From assembly GCA_937135955.1 (NCBI GenBank), contig CAKZOB010000042.1, forward strand, positions 124,001 to 188,000: 64,000 bases of DNA, written 5' to 3'. The stretch's first letter is position 1; each line of letters begins with the position of its first letter. The notes beneath the pieces are model-generated. The model searched no databases. It had not been told where the DNA came from and saw only the letters and a list, made by a program, of their open reading frames with translations. Shown here in pieces: positions 1 through 7,139 of the stretch. The stretch is from an uncultured Anaerolineales bacterium. Lineage in GTDB: Bacteria; Chloroflexota; Anaerolineae; Aggregatilineales; Aggregatilineaceae. The translations under genes were made by a program, and so were the position numbers.

Positions 1-571
1 ACAGTCGCCGGTTCAGCGCGGGCAGGCGCGCCGCCCACCAGCCCCGCGCTTCCCACAGCTCAACGCTCACCCACAGCACCCCCGCCAGCACCAGCCAGAT
101 TTCCGCCCCATCCGGATCGCGGCGAAGGCGCAGGGTCGGGTTGCTGGCCGCCTTGTAGAGCGCCGTCCCACCGCGCAGCGCCAGCAACAGCGCGAGGATC
201 GCCGCAGTCAGCCAGACCGCCGCCCGGCGCAGCGCTGCGCGCGCGTCTGCAGAGATACTCTGCGACGGCGCAGGCTCTGGCCCGGCGGCTACTGTAATCT
301 CCTCTAGGGAAGAAATCTGCGGCCCGGCCTTGATGGAAACGGGCCGTTCATCCACAGGACGCGCGGGAGCGTGCGGATCGCGCGTGAGCACCTGCCACAT
401 CAGACGCGCCGTCTGCCGCGGCTGCCAGATCAGATAGGCCAGCGCCTGCGCCAGCGTCAGGTCTTCGAAGACGACCGCCCGCTCCGCGGGCAGTTGCTCG
501 TGGCTATCCCCCCCGCTGACGGGCATTTCATCGGGCTGCGCTGCCTGGAAATCGGCAAATTGGTCGTTCAT
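1..571 (-). CDS. Membrane protein, N-terminal 190 residues (cut by window edge)
   Basis: The frame stays open from an ATG at 571 to the window edge, so the C-terminus is missing. About 115 polar residues rich in Glu, Pro and Ala come first. A hydrophobic helix follows at about 120-137 (AAVWLTAAILALLLALRGG), then a second hydrophobic stretch at about 158-170. The start lies 22 bases after the methyltransferase stop on the same strand, so it is probably the last visible gene of the 3675-to-1 operon. Its neighbours are a glycosyltransferase, a methyltransferase and a flippase-like protein, and many large membrane glycosyltransferases occur in this window, so a GT39-like protein with a cytosolic N-terminal extension is possible. 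The visible part carries no diagnostic motif. Confidence 0.6.
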   Translation of the reverse strand, partial: MNDQFADFQAAQPDEMPVSGGDSHEQLPAERAVVFEDLTLAQALAYLIWQPRQTARLMWQVLTRDPHAPARPVDERPVSIKAGPQISSLEEITVAAGPEPAPSQSISADARAALRRAAVWLTAAILALLLALRGGTALYKAASNPTLRLRRDPDGAEIWLVLAGVLWVSVELWEARGWWAARLPALNRRL

Positions 572-593
572 CGTCCCCAAGCGCTTCCCTACC

Positions 594-1445
594 TCAGGCG
601 GGCTTACGCCCCTTGATCGCCAGATTGACCGTGCTGCGGCCCGGCGGCTCGTCGAGTTTGTTAGGCCGGTCGAACAGGTTCAGCACGGCGATCCCCAGGT
701 TGATCGGGTTGAGCAGGCTACCACGATTTTTGTCGAAGGCCGTGCGGTCGGCAGCCACCGCCAGCGATTCTGGCAACAAGCCCGATTCCAGCAAGGGCTT
801 GCCCAGGCCATAGACCAGGTTGTGAATGAAAGGAAAGCTGTAGTGCGTGAACGAGCGCTCGGCTTCCACTGCGAAGCCCGCTTCTTCCACCACCGCCCGT
901 AACTGTTCGCGCCGGTAGAGCCGCACATGGTTGGCCCAGATGCCCGCCAGCGGCCCACGCTGGATGTGCGTATGGAAGACACGTTCCAGCGTCCAGTTGA
1001 TCGGGTCCCACAGGAAGGGATAGTTGGCGTGCGGCACGGTGATCGCCACCACACCGCCCGGCTTCAGCACACGCCACACCTCGCGCAGCCCGGCCAGGTC
1101 GTCCTCGATGTGCTCCAGGATTTCCGAGAGGATCACGCCGTCGAAATAGTCATCGGGAAAGGGCAGCGCGTAGATGTTCCCGCGCGTCAGGGTGATGCCA
1201 GGCAGATGCCCGACGTTGCGCTGTGCCTTGCGGATGATCTCCGCGTCCAGTTCCAGGCCCACCAGCGCGCACCGGCTGACGTAGCGGTACATGTTCAGGT
1301 AGAAACCGCGCCCACAGGCACAGTCCAGGATGCGCGCATCGTCGGCGGGCGGCACCCACTCGAAGATCGTCTGCACCCGCTTCTTGAAGGCCATGTCGGC
1401 CTCGTTGCGGGTCATATGCCGGATCAGATCAGGATCGACCGTCAT
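594..1445 (-). CDS. Class I SAM-dependent methyltransferase
   Basis: This is a Rossmann-fold methyltransferase. Motif I (ILDCACGRGFY) is at about 39-49, the acidic residue after strand 2 is in VGLELD, and motif II/III lies in LSEILEHIEDD followed by LREVWRVLKPGG, the Methyltransf_11 pattern. The C-terminal 100 residues are a family-specific cap with aromatic stretches. The start is taken at 1445 because its ATG shares one base with the upstream glycosyltransferase stop (TGATG); an ATG at 1454 would add three residues. The operon context suggests methylation of a glycan or lipid-linked sugar, but the substrate cannot be read from the sequence. Confidence 0.85.
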   Translation of the reverse strand: MTVDPDLIRHMTRNEADMAFKKRVQTIFEWVPPADDARILDCACGRGFYLNMYRYVSRCALVGLELDAEIIRKAQRNVGHLPGITLTRGNIYALPFPDDYFDGVILSEILEHIEDDLAGLREVWRVLKPGGVVAITVPHANYPFLWDPINWTLERVFHTHIQRGPLAGIWANHVRLYRREQLRAVVEEAGFAVEAERSFTHYSFPFIHNLVYGLGKPLLESGLLPESLAVAADRTAFDKNRGSLLNPINLGIAVLNLFDRPNKLDEPPGRSTVNLAIKGRKPA

Positions 1446-2638
1446 CACTTCCACCCCGGAATGGTCGCAGCGCGGCGCAGGTGTTTTTCATAGCGATTGA
1501 CCGTCTCCTCCAGGCTGAAGGCGCGCGCGATGACCTCGCGCGGCTTGACGTAGCGCTCGCGGTGTTGCAGGATGTCCACCACCGCTTCGCCGATGGCCCG
1601 CCAGTCACCACGCGGGACGATCGCGCCCATGCCTGTCACCGTGACGGGCACGCGCCCGCCGGGCGTATCGGTCATCACGACGGGCGTGCCGCACAGCATC
1701 GCCTCCACCTGCACCAGCGCGAAACACTCGGTATCGCTGGGCATCACCAGCACATCGCAGGCGGCATAGAAGTTGGCCATCGCCTGCATACTGCTCAGTT
1801 GCCCCAGGAAGATAAGCTGATCGCGGTAGCGCTGCACCAGCGCCTGATTGCGTTCCCAGGTGTCTTCGTAGCGAATGTCGTATTCGCCAGCGAAGACAAT
1901 GCGCGTCTGCGGGAAAGTCTGATTGATCACTTCCAGGGCGCGGATGAGCAGATCGGGCCGCTTTTCCTGCACAAAGCGCCCCGCATAGCCGATCACCGGA
2001 CCGCCGCTGTTCTGCCAGCGCGCCCGCAACTCGGCCACTCGCTGCGGATCGGGTTCCGGCACCTCGATCGGTGGATAGATCACCGAGACGCGCTCGCGAA
2101 ACGGCTTGAGGTAGTAGCTGTGATCCGCGTAGTCGTGACTGTAGGCGATCAGCCGCGTCGCACGTCTGGCCATGAAGCGATAGTTCATGAAGGTAAACCA
2201 GCGCACGAAACGGTTGAACAGCCCTGGCGGCAGGATCAGGTCGCCGTGATGGGTGGCGATCAATTGCTTGCCCGCCAGCCGCGTCAACAGGGCCATCAGC
2301 GAGGTCTCCAGCATGGGCGTGTGCAGCCACACCACATCGTGTATGCGGATCAGCCCCCAGGCCGCCCAGGGATAGGCGGGCATGATCATCCCCCGACTGA
2401 CGCGCAGCGGTGCCCACAACCGGACGATGCGCACGCCGTTGATCGTCTCGTCGCGCGGCAGATCGATCGAATGGCGTGCGGTCAGGATCGTCACCTGATG
2501 GCCACGCTGCACCAACGCCTCGGCCACGCGCTGCACATGGATCGGCACCCCTGTCCGGTGCGGCAGGTAATATTGCAGCGCGGCCAGAATGCGCAGCGGA
2601 CGGTTGTTCCCCTCTGAAGACATGGAATAGTCGCTCAT
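1445..2638 (-). CDS. Glycosyltransferase family 4 (GT-B fold)
   Basis: About 397 residues. The N-terminal GT-B domain opens with a loop typical of GT4 enzymes (YYLPHRTGVPIHVQRVAEAL). The C-terminal domain has GYAGRFVQEKRPDLLIRA and the nucleotide-sugar E-x7-E signature (ECFALVQVE, followed by AMLCGTPVV). GT4 enzymes transfer a sugar from a nucleotide donor with retention of configuration; donor and acceptor are not predictable here. The frame runs open much further upstream, but the ATG at 2638 overlaps the preceding stop as ATGA, which is the translational coupling used elsewhere in this window. It is followed directly by the methyltransferase and preceded by the flippase-like membrane protein. 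Confidence 0.88.
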   Translation of the reverse strand: MSDYSMSSEGNNRPLRILAALQYYLPHRTGVPIHVQRVAEALVQRGHQVTILTARHSIDLPRDETINGVRIVRLWAPLRVSRGMIMPAYPWAAWGLIRIHDVVWLHTPMLETSLMALLTRLAGKQLIATHHGDLILPPGLFNRFVRWFTFMNYRFMARRATRLIAYSHDYADHSYYLKPFRERVSVIYPPIEVPEPDPQRVAELRARWQNSGGPVIGYAGRFVQEKRPDLLIRALEVINQTFPQTRIVFAGEYDIRYEDTWERNQALVQRYRDQLIFLGQLSSMQAMANFYAACDVLVMPSDTECFALVQVEAMLCGTPVVMTDTPGGRVPVTVTGMGAIVPRGDWRAIGEAVVDILQHRERYVKPREVIARAFSLEETVNRYEKHLRRAATIPGWK

Positions 2639-3675
2639 GCTTTCTCGGTCAGTGCCTCGCCTTCGGCGGTCTGCTGGCGTGCGCGCAGTGCCCCGGCCAC
2701 GCGCGTCACCTCGCCCAGGCTGACGCCCTCGGCCCACAGCCCCACCAGACCAGCGGAAATATACGTGAACAGGTTCACCACATGCAAGAGCAACGCAAAA
2801 GCCACCGCGGGCGCATCCGTCGGCTCGGCGACCAGCCCGGCGCTGGCCAGCCCGAAGACCACCGCCGCCTCGAACGGCCCCAAGTTGCCGGGCACCGCGG
2901 GCACGGCAATCACAAACGATGCCAGGGCCACCATGGCCATCGAGGCCGTCCAGGTGGGCGCGTCGAAGATGGCATAGAGCAGGACGTAGCCGGTCATCAC
3001 CGACACCGCCCAGCCCGCCGCCGTCCACCACACGGCCAGCGCAATCGCCCGCGCCGAGGCCAGCGGTCGCACACCGGCCAGCGCGCCGTCGAGCCAGCGC
3101 CGCAGCGCCGGTCGCCGCAACGCCGGTATCCAGCGCGCCGCCCCGTCGAACAAGGCATACGCCCAGGCGGGCCGCACCGCCACCACCGCCAGCACGATCA
3201 CGCCAATGGCCGCGCCGATGCCGAGCGCCATGCCCAGATAGCCGATTTCCAGGCCCGTAGGGAGCATGACCAGCACCAGCCCCACCAGGGCGAACACGGC
3301 CAGCGTGTCGAGCAAGCGCTCGACCACGATCGTGCTCAGCGCCGTGACGACCGACACCGGCGGGTCGAGGCGGGCTGTCAGCGCCGCGCGCACCAGCTCC
3401 CCCACCCGCAAGGGCAGCACCCCGTTGAGAAAATAGCTGACGTTGAGAATGTGAAAGCTGTGCGACGGCGCGATACGATAGCCGAGCAGGACGCGCCAGC
3501 GCAGGCTGCGCAACCACAGCGCCACATAGGACAGCGCCACACAGGGCAACACTGTCCAGTATTCGGCGTGACGCAGTTCATCCCGCACACCGCTCAGATC
3601 GCGGCGGAAGAGGTACCACAGCGCCACCAGGCTTATCACGATGCCGAGCGCCACGCTCGACCAGCGTTTGCTCAT
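2635..3675 (-). CDS. Flippase-like integral membrane protein (LPG synthase TM / UPF0104 family)
   Basis: About 346 residues with seven to eight hydrophobic helices. It has the hallmarks of the lysylphosphatidylglycerol-synthase transmembrane family: LNVSYFLNGVLPLRVGELVRA near 100-120, the conserved VVERLLDTLAVF, and VPAVPGNLGPFEAAVV near 265-280. Members without the cytosolic synthetase domain, like this one, are thought to move lipids or lipid-linked glycans. The start at MSKRWS (3675) is preferred: the frame is open to 3903, but that extension translates the interspersed repeat at 3820-4010 and has no family similarity. A promoter-like sequence lies 95-125 bases upstream. It is the first gene of the leftward glycan operon. 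Confidence 0.82.
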   Translation of the reverse strand: MSKRWSSVALGIVISLVALWYLFRRDLSGVRDELRHAEYWTVLPCVALSYVALWLRSLRWRVLLGYRIAPSHSFHILNVSYFLNGVLPLRVGELVRAALTARLDPPVSVVTALSTIVVERLLDTLAVFALVGLVLVMLPTGLEIGYLGMALGIGAAIGVIVLAVVAVRPAWAYALFDGAARWIPALRRPALRRWLDGALAGVRPLASARAIALAVWWTAAGWAVSVMTGYVLLYAIFDAPTWTASMAMVALASFVIAVPAVPGNLGPFEAAVVFGLASAGLVAEPTDAPAVAFALLLHVVNLFTYISAGLVGLWAEGVSLGEVTRVAGALRARQQTAEGEALTEKA

Positions 3676-3770
3676 CGCATCCCATCCGTGCGCGTGCCAG
3701 ACCGTCTCCAGCGTAGCTAATACACGCCGGACGCCTCTTTTCCTCACCAGGCGACCCGCGCACACGCCGA

Positions 3771-3800
3771 AGTATAATCGCCTGTCAGCGCCATGGGCAA
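3771..3800 (-). promoter_or_regulatory. Promoter for the 3675-to-1 glycan operon
   Basis: On the minus strand TTGCCC (3795-3800) and TATACT (3771-3776) are 18 bases apart. Transcription would start near 3764, giving a leader of about 90 bases before the ATG at 3675. The 17-18 base spacing matches the other promoters in this window. Confidence 0.5.
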
Positions 3801-3819
3801 ATGATAAGAGGGAGGGGGC

Positions 3820-4010
3820 CAGGGTAATCGCATCAAAACCAGCCAGCAGAACCATGGGCAGAAGTAAGCTCAGGTGTGATCTGCTGGTTGACCTCACCCC
3901 CACTCGGCGCTGGCGCGCCTCGCGCCCCCTCTCCGCGTCGGAGAGGGGGCAAGCCGAGCGTAGCGAGGCTGGGGGTGAGGCAGAACGCGGCGAGCGCGTT
4001 TGATGTCATT
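3820..4010. repeat. Interspersed palindromic repeat, family 1, copy A
   Basis: Noncoding. The left flank (about 3820-3890) includes CATCAAAACCAGCCAGCAGA. The core is an inverted repeat, CCTCACCCCCA (3892-3902) against GGGGGTGAGG (3971-3980), with GC-rich nested arms between them (CCCCCTCTCCG / CGGAGAGGGGG). The left flank recurs at 46476-46512 in the same orientation and at about 40650-40723 inverted. The copy fills much of the 3676-4147 gap, which holds no gene. Confidence 0.85.
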
Positions 4011-4147
4011 AGCCCGATGACAAGGGCCGGTTTGCAAACAGCACTCGACCGCGCAAGGCCAGGCAGAGGACACGATGAGCCTTGGGCGCAGAAAGCTTTC
4101 TGCCACTGTGCCCGGCGCAGCTATCGTCGCTCAGCAAGAACGCTGAC

Positions 4148-4582
4148 TCAGCGAACATTGCGGCGAAAAACCTCGATGAATTTGGTCGCCAGGGAGGGCC
4201 GCTGCGCGAATGCCGTGCTGCTAAAGGGTTCGTTGAGAATGTTGTTGTAACCCGGCACGCTGGCGGGGTCGATCGTATCGAGGTTGACAAAGCCCATAGA
4301 CCAGTCGGGGAACTCGCGTTCGGCGATTTTGCGCTTCGCCAGCAGGATCAACCCCTTATGACGCTGATCGCGCTCGATCGTCCGGTACAGGCTAGTGACG
4401 GCCTCCTCGTCGCCTTCCAGCACCTGCAAGAAGTTTCCGTCCTTGTAGAGCAAGATGCCGGTAATGTTGCGCTCGGCATTCTTCCGGCGCGACACTTCCA
4501 GGATGGCCATGATTTCGTCTTCTGTCAGCAGTTGCCATGCCGAGCTGGCATAGATGAGTTGAATCAGGTTACTTTCCGCCAT
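4148..4582 (-). CDS. BLUF-domain blue-light sensor
   Basis: About 144 residues, a stand-alone BLUF domain that binds FAD and senses blue light. Visible family residues are the photoactive Tyr11 (LIYAS), Asn35 before the NITGILLY strand, Gln53 in FLQVLEG, and the late FPDWSMGF segment. A C-terminal tail of about 45 residues (GYNNILNE onward) probably forms helices that cap or dimerise the sensor, as in short BLUF proteins. No output domain is fused, so signalling would be through a partner. The start at 4582 (MAESN) is chosen for its family fit; the in-frame ATG at 4594 sits directly against the AGGAAG ribosome site with no spacing. Confidence 0.9.
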   Translation of the reverse strand: MAESNLIQLIYASSAWQLLTEDEIMAILEVSRRKNAERNITGILLYKDGNFLQVLEGDEEAVTSLYRTIERDQRHKGLILLAKRKIAEREFPDWSMGFVNLDTIDPASVPGYNNILNEPFSSTAFAQRPSLATKFIEVFRRNVR

Positions 4583-4787
4583 TGCTACACCCATCTTCCT
4601 GTCTTGAACATGCCGTCTGTTAGAGCGTGCACAGCAAGCCAATTGCCCCCATCCGCCGAACTCTTCTCCCTGTCAGCGGGCAGAAGAGCAACAAAACGCG
4701 CCTTTTCCCCTTAGCAGGGCTGAAGGTGAGGAGTTTCCATACACGCTCCTGAGAGAAAATTAGCACAATCTCCGTTGCGGTCAAAAC

Positions 4788-4817
4788 TTGACAGCCGCCT
4801 GCCCCGCTCCGTATAAT
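4788..4817 (+). promoter_or_regulatory. Promoter of tRNA-Gly
   Basis: Perfect consensus hexamers TTGACA (4788-4793) and TATAAT (4812-4817) are separated by 18 bases. The predicted start is near 4824, seven bases before the mature tRNA. This is the strongest housekeeping-sigma promoter in the window. Confidence 0.9.
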
Positions 4818-4830
4818 AGCGGACAGACTG

Positions 4831-4905
4831 GCGGGTATAGTTCAGCGGTAGAACGTCAGCTTCCCAAGCTGAATGTCACGGGTTCGAATCCCGTTACCCG
4901 CTCCA
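4831..4905 (+). tRNA. tRNA-Gly (anticodon CCC), CCA encoded
   Basis: 75 bases fold as a standard cloverleaf. The acceptor pairs GCGGGTA with TACCCGC, the anticodon stem is TCAGC/GCTGA around loop TTCCCAA (anticodon CCC, codon GGG), and the T arm is ACGGG TTCGAAT CCCGT. The discriminator is T and the 3' CCA is encoded, unlike the tRNA-Gln at 35259. The PP2C gene starts 62 bases downstream in the same direction. Confidence 0.95.
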
Positions 4906-4966
4906 ACCAGCAGGGCATTCCGGGTGCGGAGTGCCCCTTTTGTTTGGCCGCCTTCAGGAGCCACCT

Positions 4967-6004
4967 ATGCTCAGCTATCCCACGCTGGAAGTGATCAGCC
5001 ACGCGCCCGCCGACCGTCTCAACGAGGATGCCTGGCTGGCACTGGGCGCTGGCCCGCTCGGCGAGACGATCATCGCTGCCGCCATTGACGGCGCAACCAC
5101 TCGCCTGACGCCCCCTGCCCTGCAAGACTACCTCGAACAGCAGCCCCAACCGCTCACACCCGCCGCCTTCGCCGCGCGGCTGGTGCGGGACTCGCTGGCG
5201 CGGCAGGTGGGCGCGGGCTGCCCGCCTGACCTGCGCACCCTGCTGCTGGAAGCCAACGACGACCTGGGGCGCGCCCTGATCGGGCTATTCGGGGCGCTGA
5301 CGCTCGACGCGCTCAGGTTGCCGCCCGATGCGCTCCCCTGGCCGCTCCAGGACCCGCGCCTGGTACGGCTGGGCCTGCCCGCCGCCGTGATGACGCTGAT
5401 CGAAGTAGACCCGCGCGGGGGCATGCTGCGTTTTGCACACGCGGGCGACACCGCCCTGCTCGTCGCCTACGCCGACGGACGTTTCACCGTGCCGACCAGT
5501 CAGCGCACCGCACTCGATGGCGATCTACTGCGCCTGGTGCAGCGGCTGCGCGCCGACGCGCCCGATCAGCCTTTCCGCGAAGCGGCGCGTCACTTGGAAG
5601 TTGAGCGTAAGAATCTGCTCAACGCCCTGGCCCACAACTACGTGGACGAACACGGCCTGCCGCAGCCCGCGCGGGGCATCGGCGTGCTCGACGGACTGCC
5701 GGAACTGCGCTACTTCGTGCAGACGGGCGAAGTGTCGCTGGAAGGCGCGCTCTTCGTGTGTGTGATGACCGACGGCCTGCTGTGGCCCGCCAGCGCCGCA
5801 GAGGTCTTCGCCGACAACCCCGCCCATGCCAACGAATTGCGCCGCCAACGTTTCGCCTTCATGGCTGAACAGATCGCCCGTAAGGGGCTGCGCGGCTACC
5901 TGACCGCCTTACGCGCCGCCGAAGCTGGCGACCCCGACCACGAGCGCTATCCACGCATAAAGACGCACGACGACGCGACAGGCGTGCTGCTGCGCTTCAG
6001 CTAG
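4967..6004 (+). CDS. PP2C-family protein phosphatase
   Basis: About 345 residues. The metal-binding motifs of PP2C Ser/Thr phosphatases appear in order: NED (Asp21), IDGA (Asp41-Gly42, in place of the usual DGxGG), FAHAGDTALLV near 157-167, MTDGLL near 273, and the terminal THDDATGVLLR near 335. The fold spans the whole protein with no fused sensor or membrane segment, so it is a soluble cytosolic phosphatase, presumably acting on Hanks-type kinase substrates or an anti-sigma partner. The ATG at 4967 has AGGAG six bases upstream; a GTG at 4931 would put the start almost inside the tRNA trailer. No kinase gene is nearby. Confidence 0.82.
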   Translation: MLSYPTLEVISHAPADRLNEDAWLALGAGPLGETIIAAAIDGATTRLTPPALQDYLEQQPQPLTPAAFAARLVRDSLARQVGAGCPPDLRTLLLEANDDLGRALIGLFGALTLDALRLPPDALPWPLQDPRLVRLGLPAAVMTLIEVDPRGGMLRFAHAGDTALLVAYADGRFTVPTSQRTALDGDLLRLVQRLRADAPDQPFREAARHLEVERKNLLNALAHNYVDEHGLPQPARGIGVLDGLPELRYFVQTGEVSLEGALFVCVMTDGLLWPASAAEVFADNPAHANELRRQRFAFMAEQIARKGLRGYLTALRAAEAGDPDHERYPRIKTHDDATGVLLRFS

Positions 6005-6051
6005 GCCCGGCGCGCCGCGAGTACGTCGCGTTCAATAGGGAGGTTTTCCCC

Positions 6052-6459
6052 ATGAAGATGGCGCGAATCGAATCGGCGGTGCGGCTGGTGCTGGCCTTCT
6101 ATAAGGCGTTCAACCGGCACGATGTCCCCGCTATGATGCAAGTCATGAGCGACGATTGCCTGCTGGAAAGCGCCAGCCCCGCCCCCGACGGCACGGTGTA
6201 CACCGGTAAGGAGGCCGTCAGCCGCTTCTGGCAGGACTTCTTCCGCGCGTCGCCGCAGGCGCACATCGCCGTCGAGGAAGTGATCGGCTTTGGGATGCGT
6301 TGCGCCGCCTGCTGGAAATACGAATGGGTAGACAGCGCGGGAGAAAAGCAGCACCTGCGCGGCGTTGACCTGTTCGAAGAGAAAGCCGGTCTCCTCAACA
6401 GACAGCGCTCGTATGTGAAGGGCGGGGGCGGGGACGAACAGAGGGATGTGTCCCTTTGA
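6052..6459 (+). CDS. SnoaL/NTF2-like fold protein
   Basis: About 135 residues of the cone-shaped alpha+beta SnoaL/NTF2-like superfamily. Typical features are the N-terminal AFYKAFNRHDVPAMMQVM helix, the strand containing DGTVYTGKEAV, and the closing strand LRGVDLFEEK followed by QRSYVKG. Members range from polyketide cyclases and hydrolases to small ligand-binding proteins, so the substrate is unknown. The start has a strong GGGAGG ribosome site. The gene follows PP2C by 47 bases and could be cotranscribed. The last 15 residues (GGGGDEQRDVSL) run beyond the usual family end and look like read-through into formerly noncoding sequence. Confidence 0.7.
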   Translation: MKMARIESAVRLVLAFYKAFNRHDVPAMMQVMSDDCLLESASPAPDGTVYTGKEAVSRFWQDFFRASPQAHIAVEEVIGFGMRCAACWKYEWVDSAGEKQHLRGVDLFEEKAGLLNRQRSYVKGGGGDEQRDVSL

Positions 6460-6603
6460 GATTGACCTCTCGCAACAGTGCAACATGTAGGGGCGAGTTT
6501 TGAAACCCGCCCCCCTTGACCACCCACTCGCAAAATGAAGCCACGCCGTGCTCGAAACTCCCCCGTTCCAGCATCTGGTCAGGTCGAACCTTCCTGAACG
6601 ATC

Positions 6604-6984
6604 TCAGGGGGCAACGACTCGTGTGTGATTGATTGCAAAGCCCCAGGTCTTATATAGATACACAATGAAGCCAATCCCCAGAGTCACAATGCTTATGATA
6701 ATCCACAGAATCACATGCCCCAGTTGTGAGGCCATGTCCATCTTACATTCTAGCCGACTGATACAATTCCCAGTGGAGGGATCGAGCAGGCTCACTCTGT
6801 TTAGCACATATCCAGCAAAAGAATAGGGGAAGAAAAACAGTCCTATCCCAACTGTTATGATGCTGACGATGATCCAGAGAACCACATGGCCGATAATTGA
6901 CCAGAGATCGAGCTCTGCCTTGATTTTCGCGTTAAGAAAACCTGAAACTTGAGAACTTCCAGTCTGAACATTGATGAAAGTCAT
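6604..6984 (-). CDS. Small membrane protein with duplicated helical hairpin (DUF6693-like)
   Basis: 126 residues in two similar halves. Each has a GHVxLWIIxSIxTxGIG transmembrane core (about 33-50 and 89-106) followed by an aromatic segment (FFFPYSF or FIVYLYKT), so it probably arose by internal duplication. It resembles small DUF6693-type membrane proteins of unknown function. A good ribosome site (AAGGAG, 7 bases) precedes the ATG at 6984, and a strong promoter lies about 100 bases upstream. The gene and its upstream region (6600-7130) are much richer in A+T than everything around them, which points to horizontal acquisition. The DUF assignment is from memory of the pattern. Confidence 0.6.
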   Translation of the reverse strand: MTFINVQTGSSQVSGFLNAKIKAELDLWSIIGHVVLWIIVSIITVGIGLFFFPYSFAGYVLNRVSLLDPSTGNCISRLECKMDMASQLGHVILWIIISIVTLGIGFIVYLYKTWGFAINHTRVVAP

Positions 6985-7079
6985 GTTATAGCTCCTTCAT
7001 CTCAGAAAAGTACAAATATTAGTCAACTTTGAAGATATTACATTTTTCTTGCGGAATCAGTAGATGAAACCAAATTTAT

Positions 7080-7108
7080 ATTATAATTAATATCTGGCTA
7101 TATGTCAT
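7080..7108 (-). promoter_or_regulatory. Promoter of the duplicated-hairpin membrane protein
   Basis: On the minus strand ATGACA (7103-7108) and TATAAT (7080-7085) are 17 bases apart, in an AT-rich stretch. This leaves a leader of about 90 bases before the ATG at 6984. Confidence 0.65.
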
Positions 7109-7124
7109 ATGATGTGAAGACTCG

Positions 7125-7139
7125 GTTTAGTTTAGTTTA
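7125..7139. repeat. Three tandem GTTTA units
   Basis: Three 5-base units end exactly at the stop codon (TAA at 7137-7139) of the phosphohexomutase gene, at the border between the AT-rich island and GC-rich sequence. Confidence 0.6.

Noticed and set aside
2639-3517. Long N-terminal extension of the GT4 frame
   Set aside because: It is the antisense shadow of the flippase-like gene, rich in Gly/Ala/Arg without family similarity; the ATGA overlap at 2638 gives the start.
3676-3903. Upstream extension of the flippase-like protein
   Set aside because: The extension translates the family 1 repeat; the same peptide (HLSLLLPMVL) appears from the inverted copy near 40.66 kb, also outside a gene.
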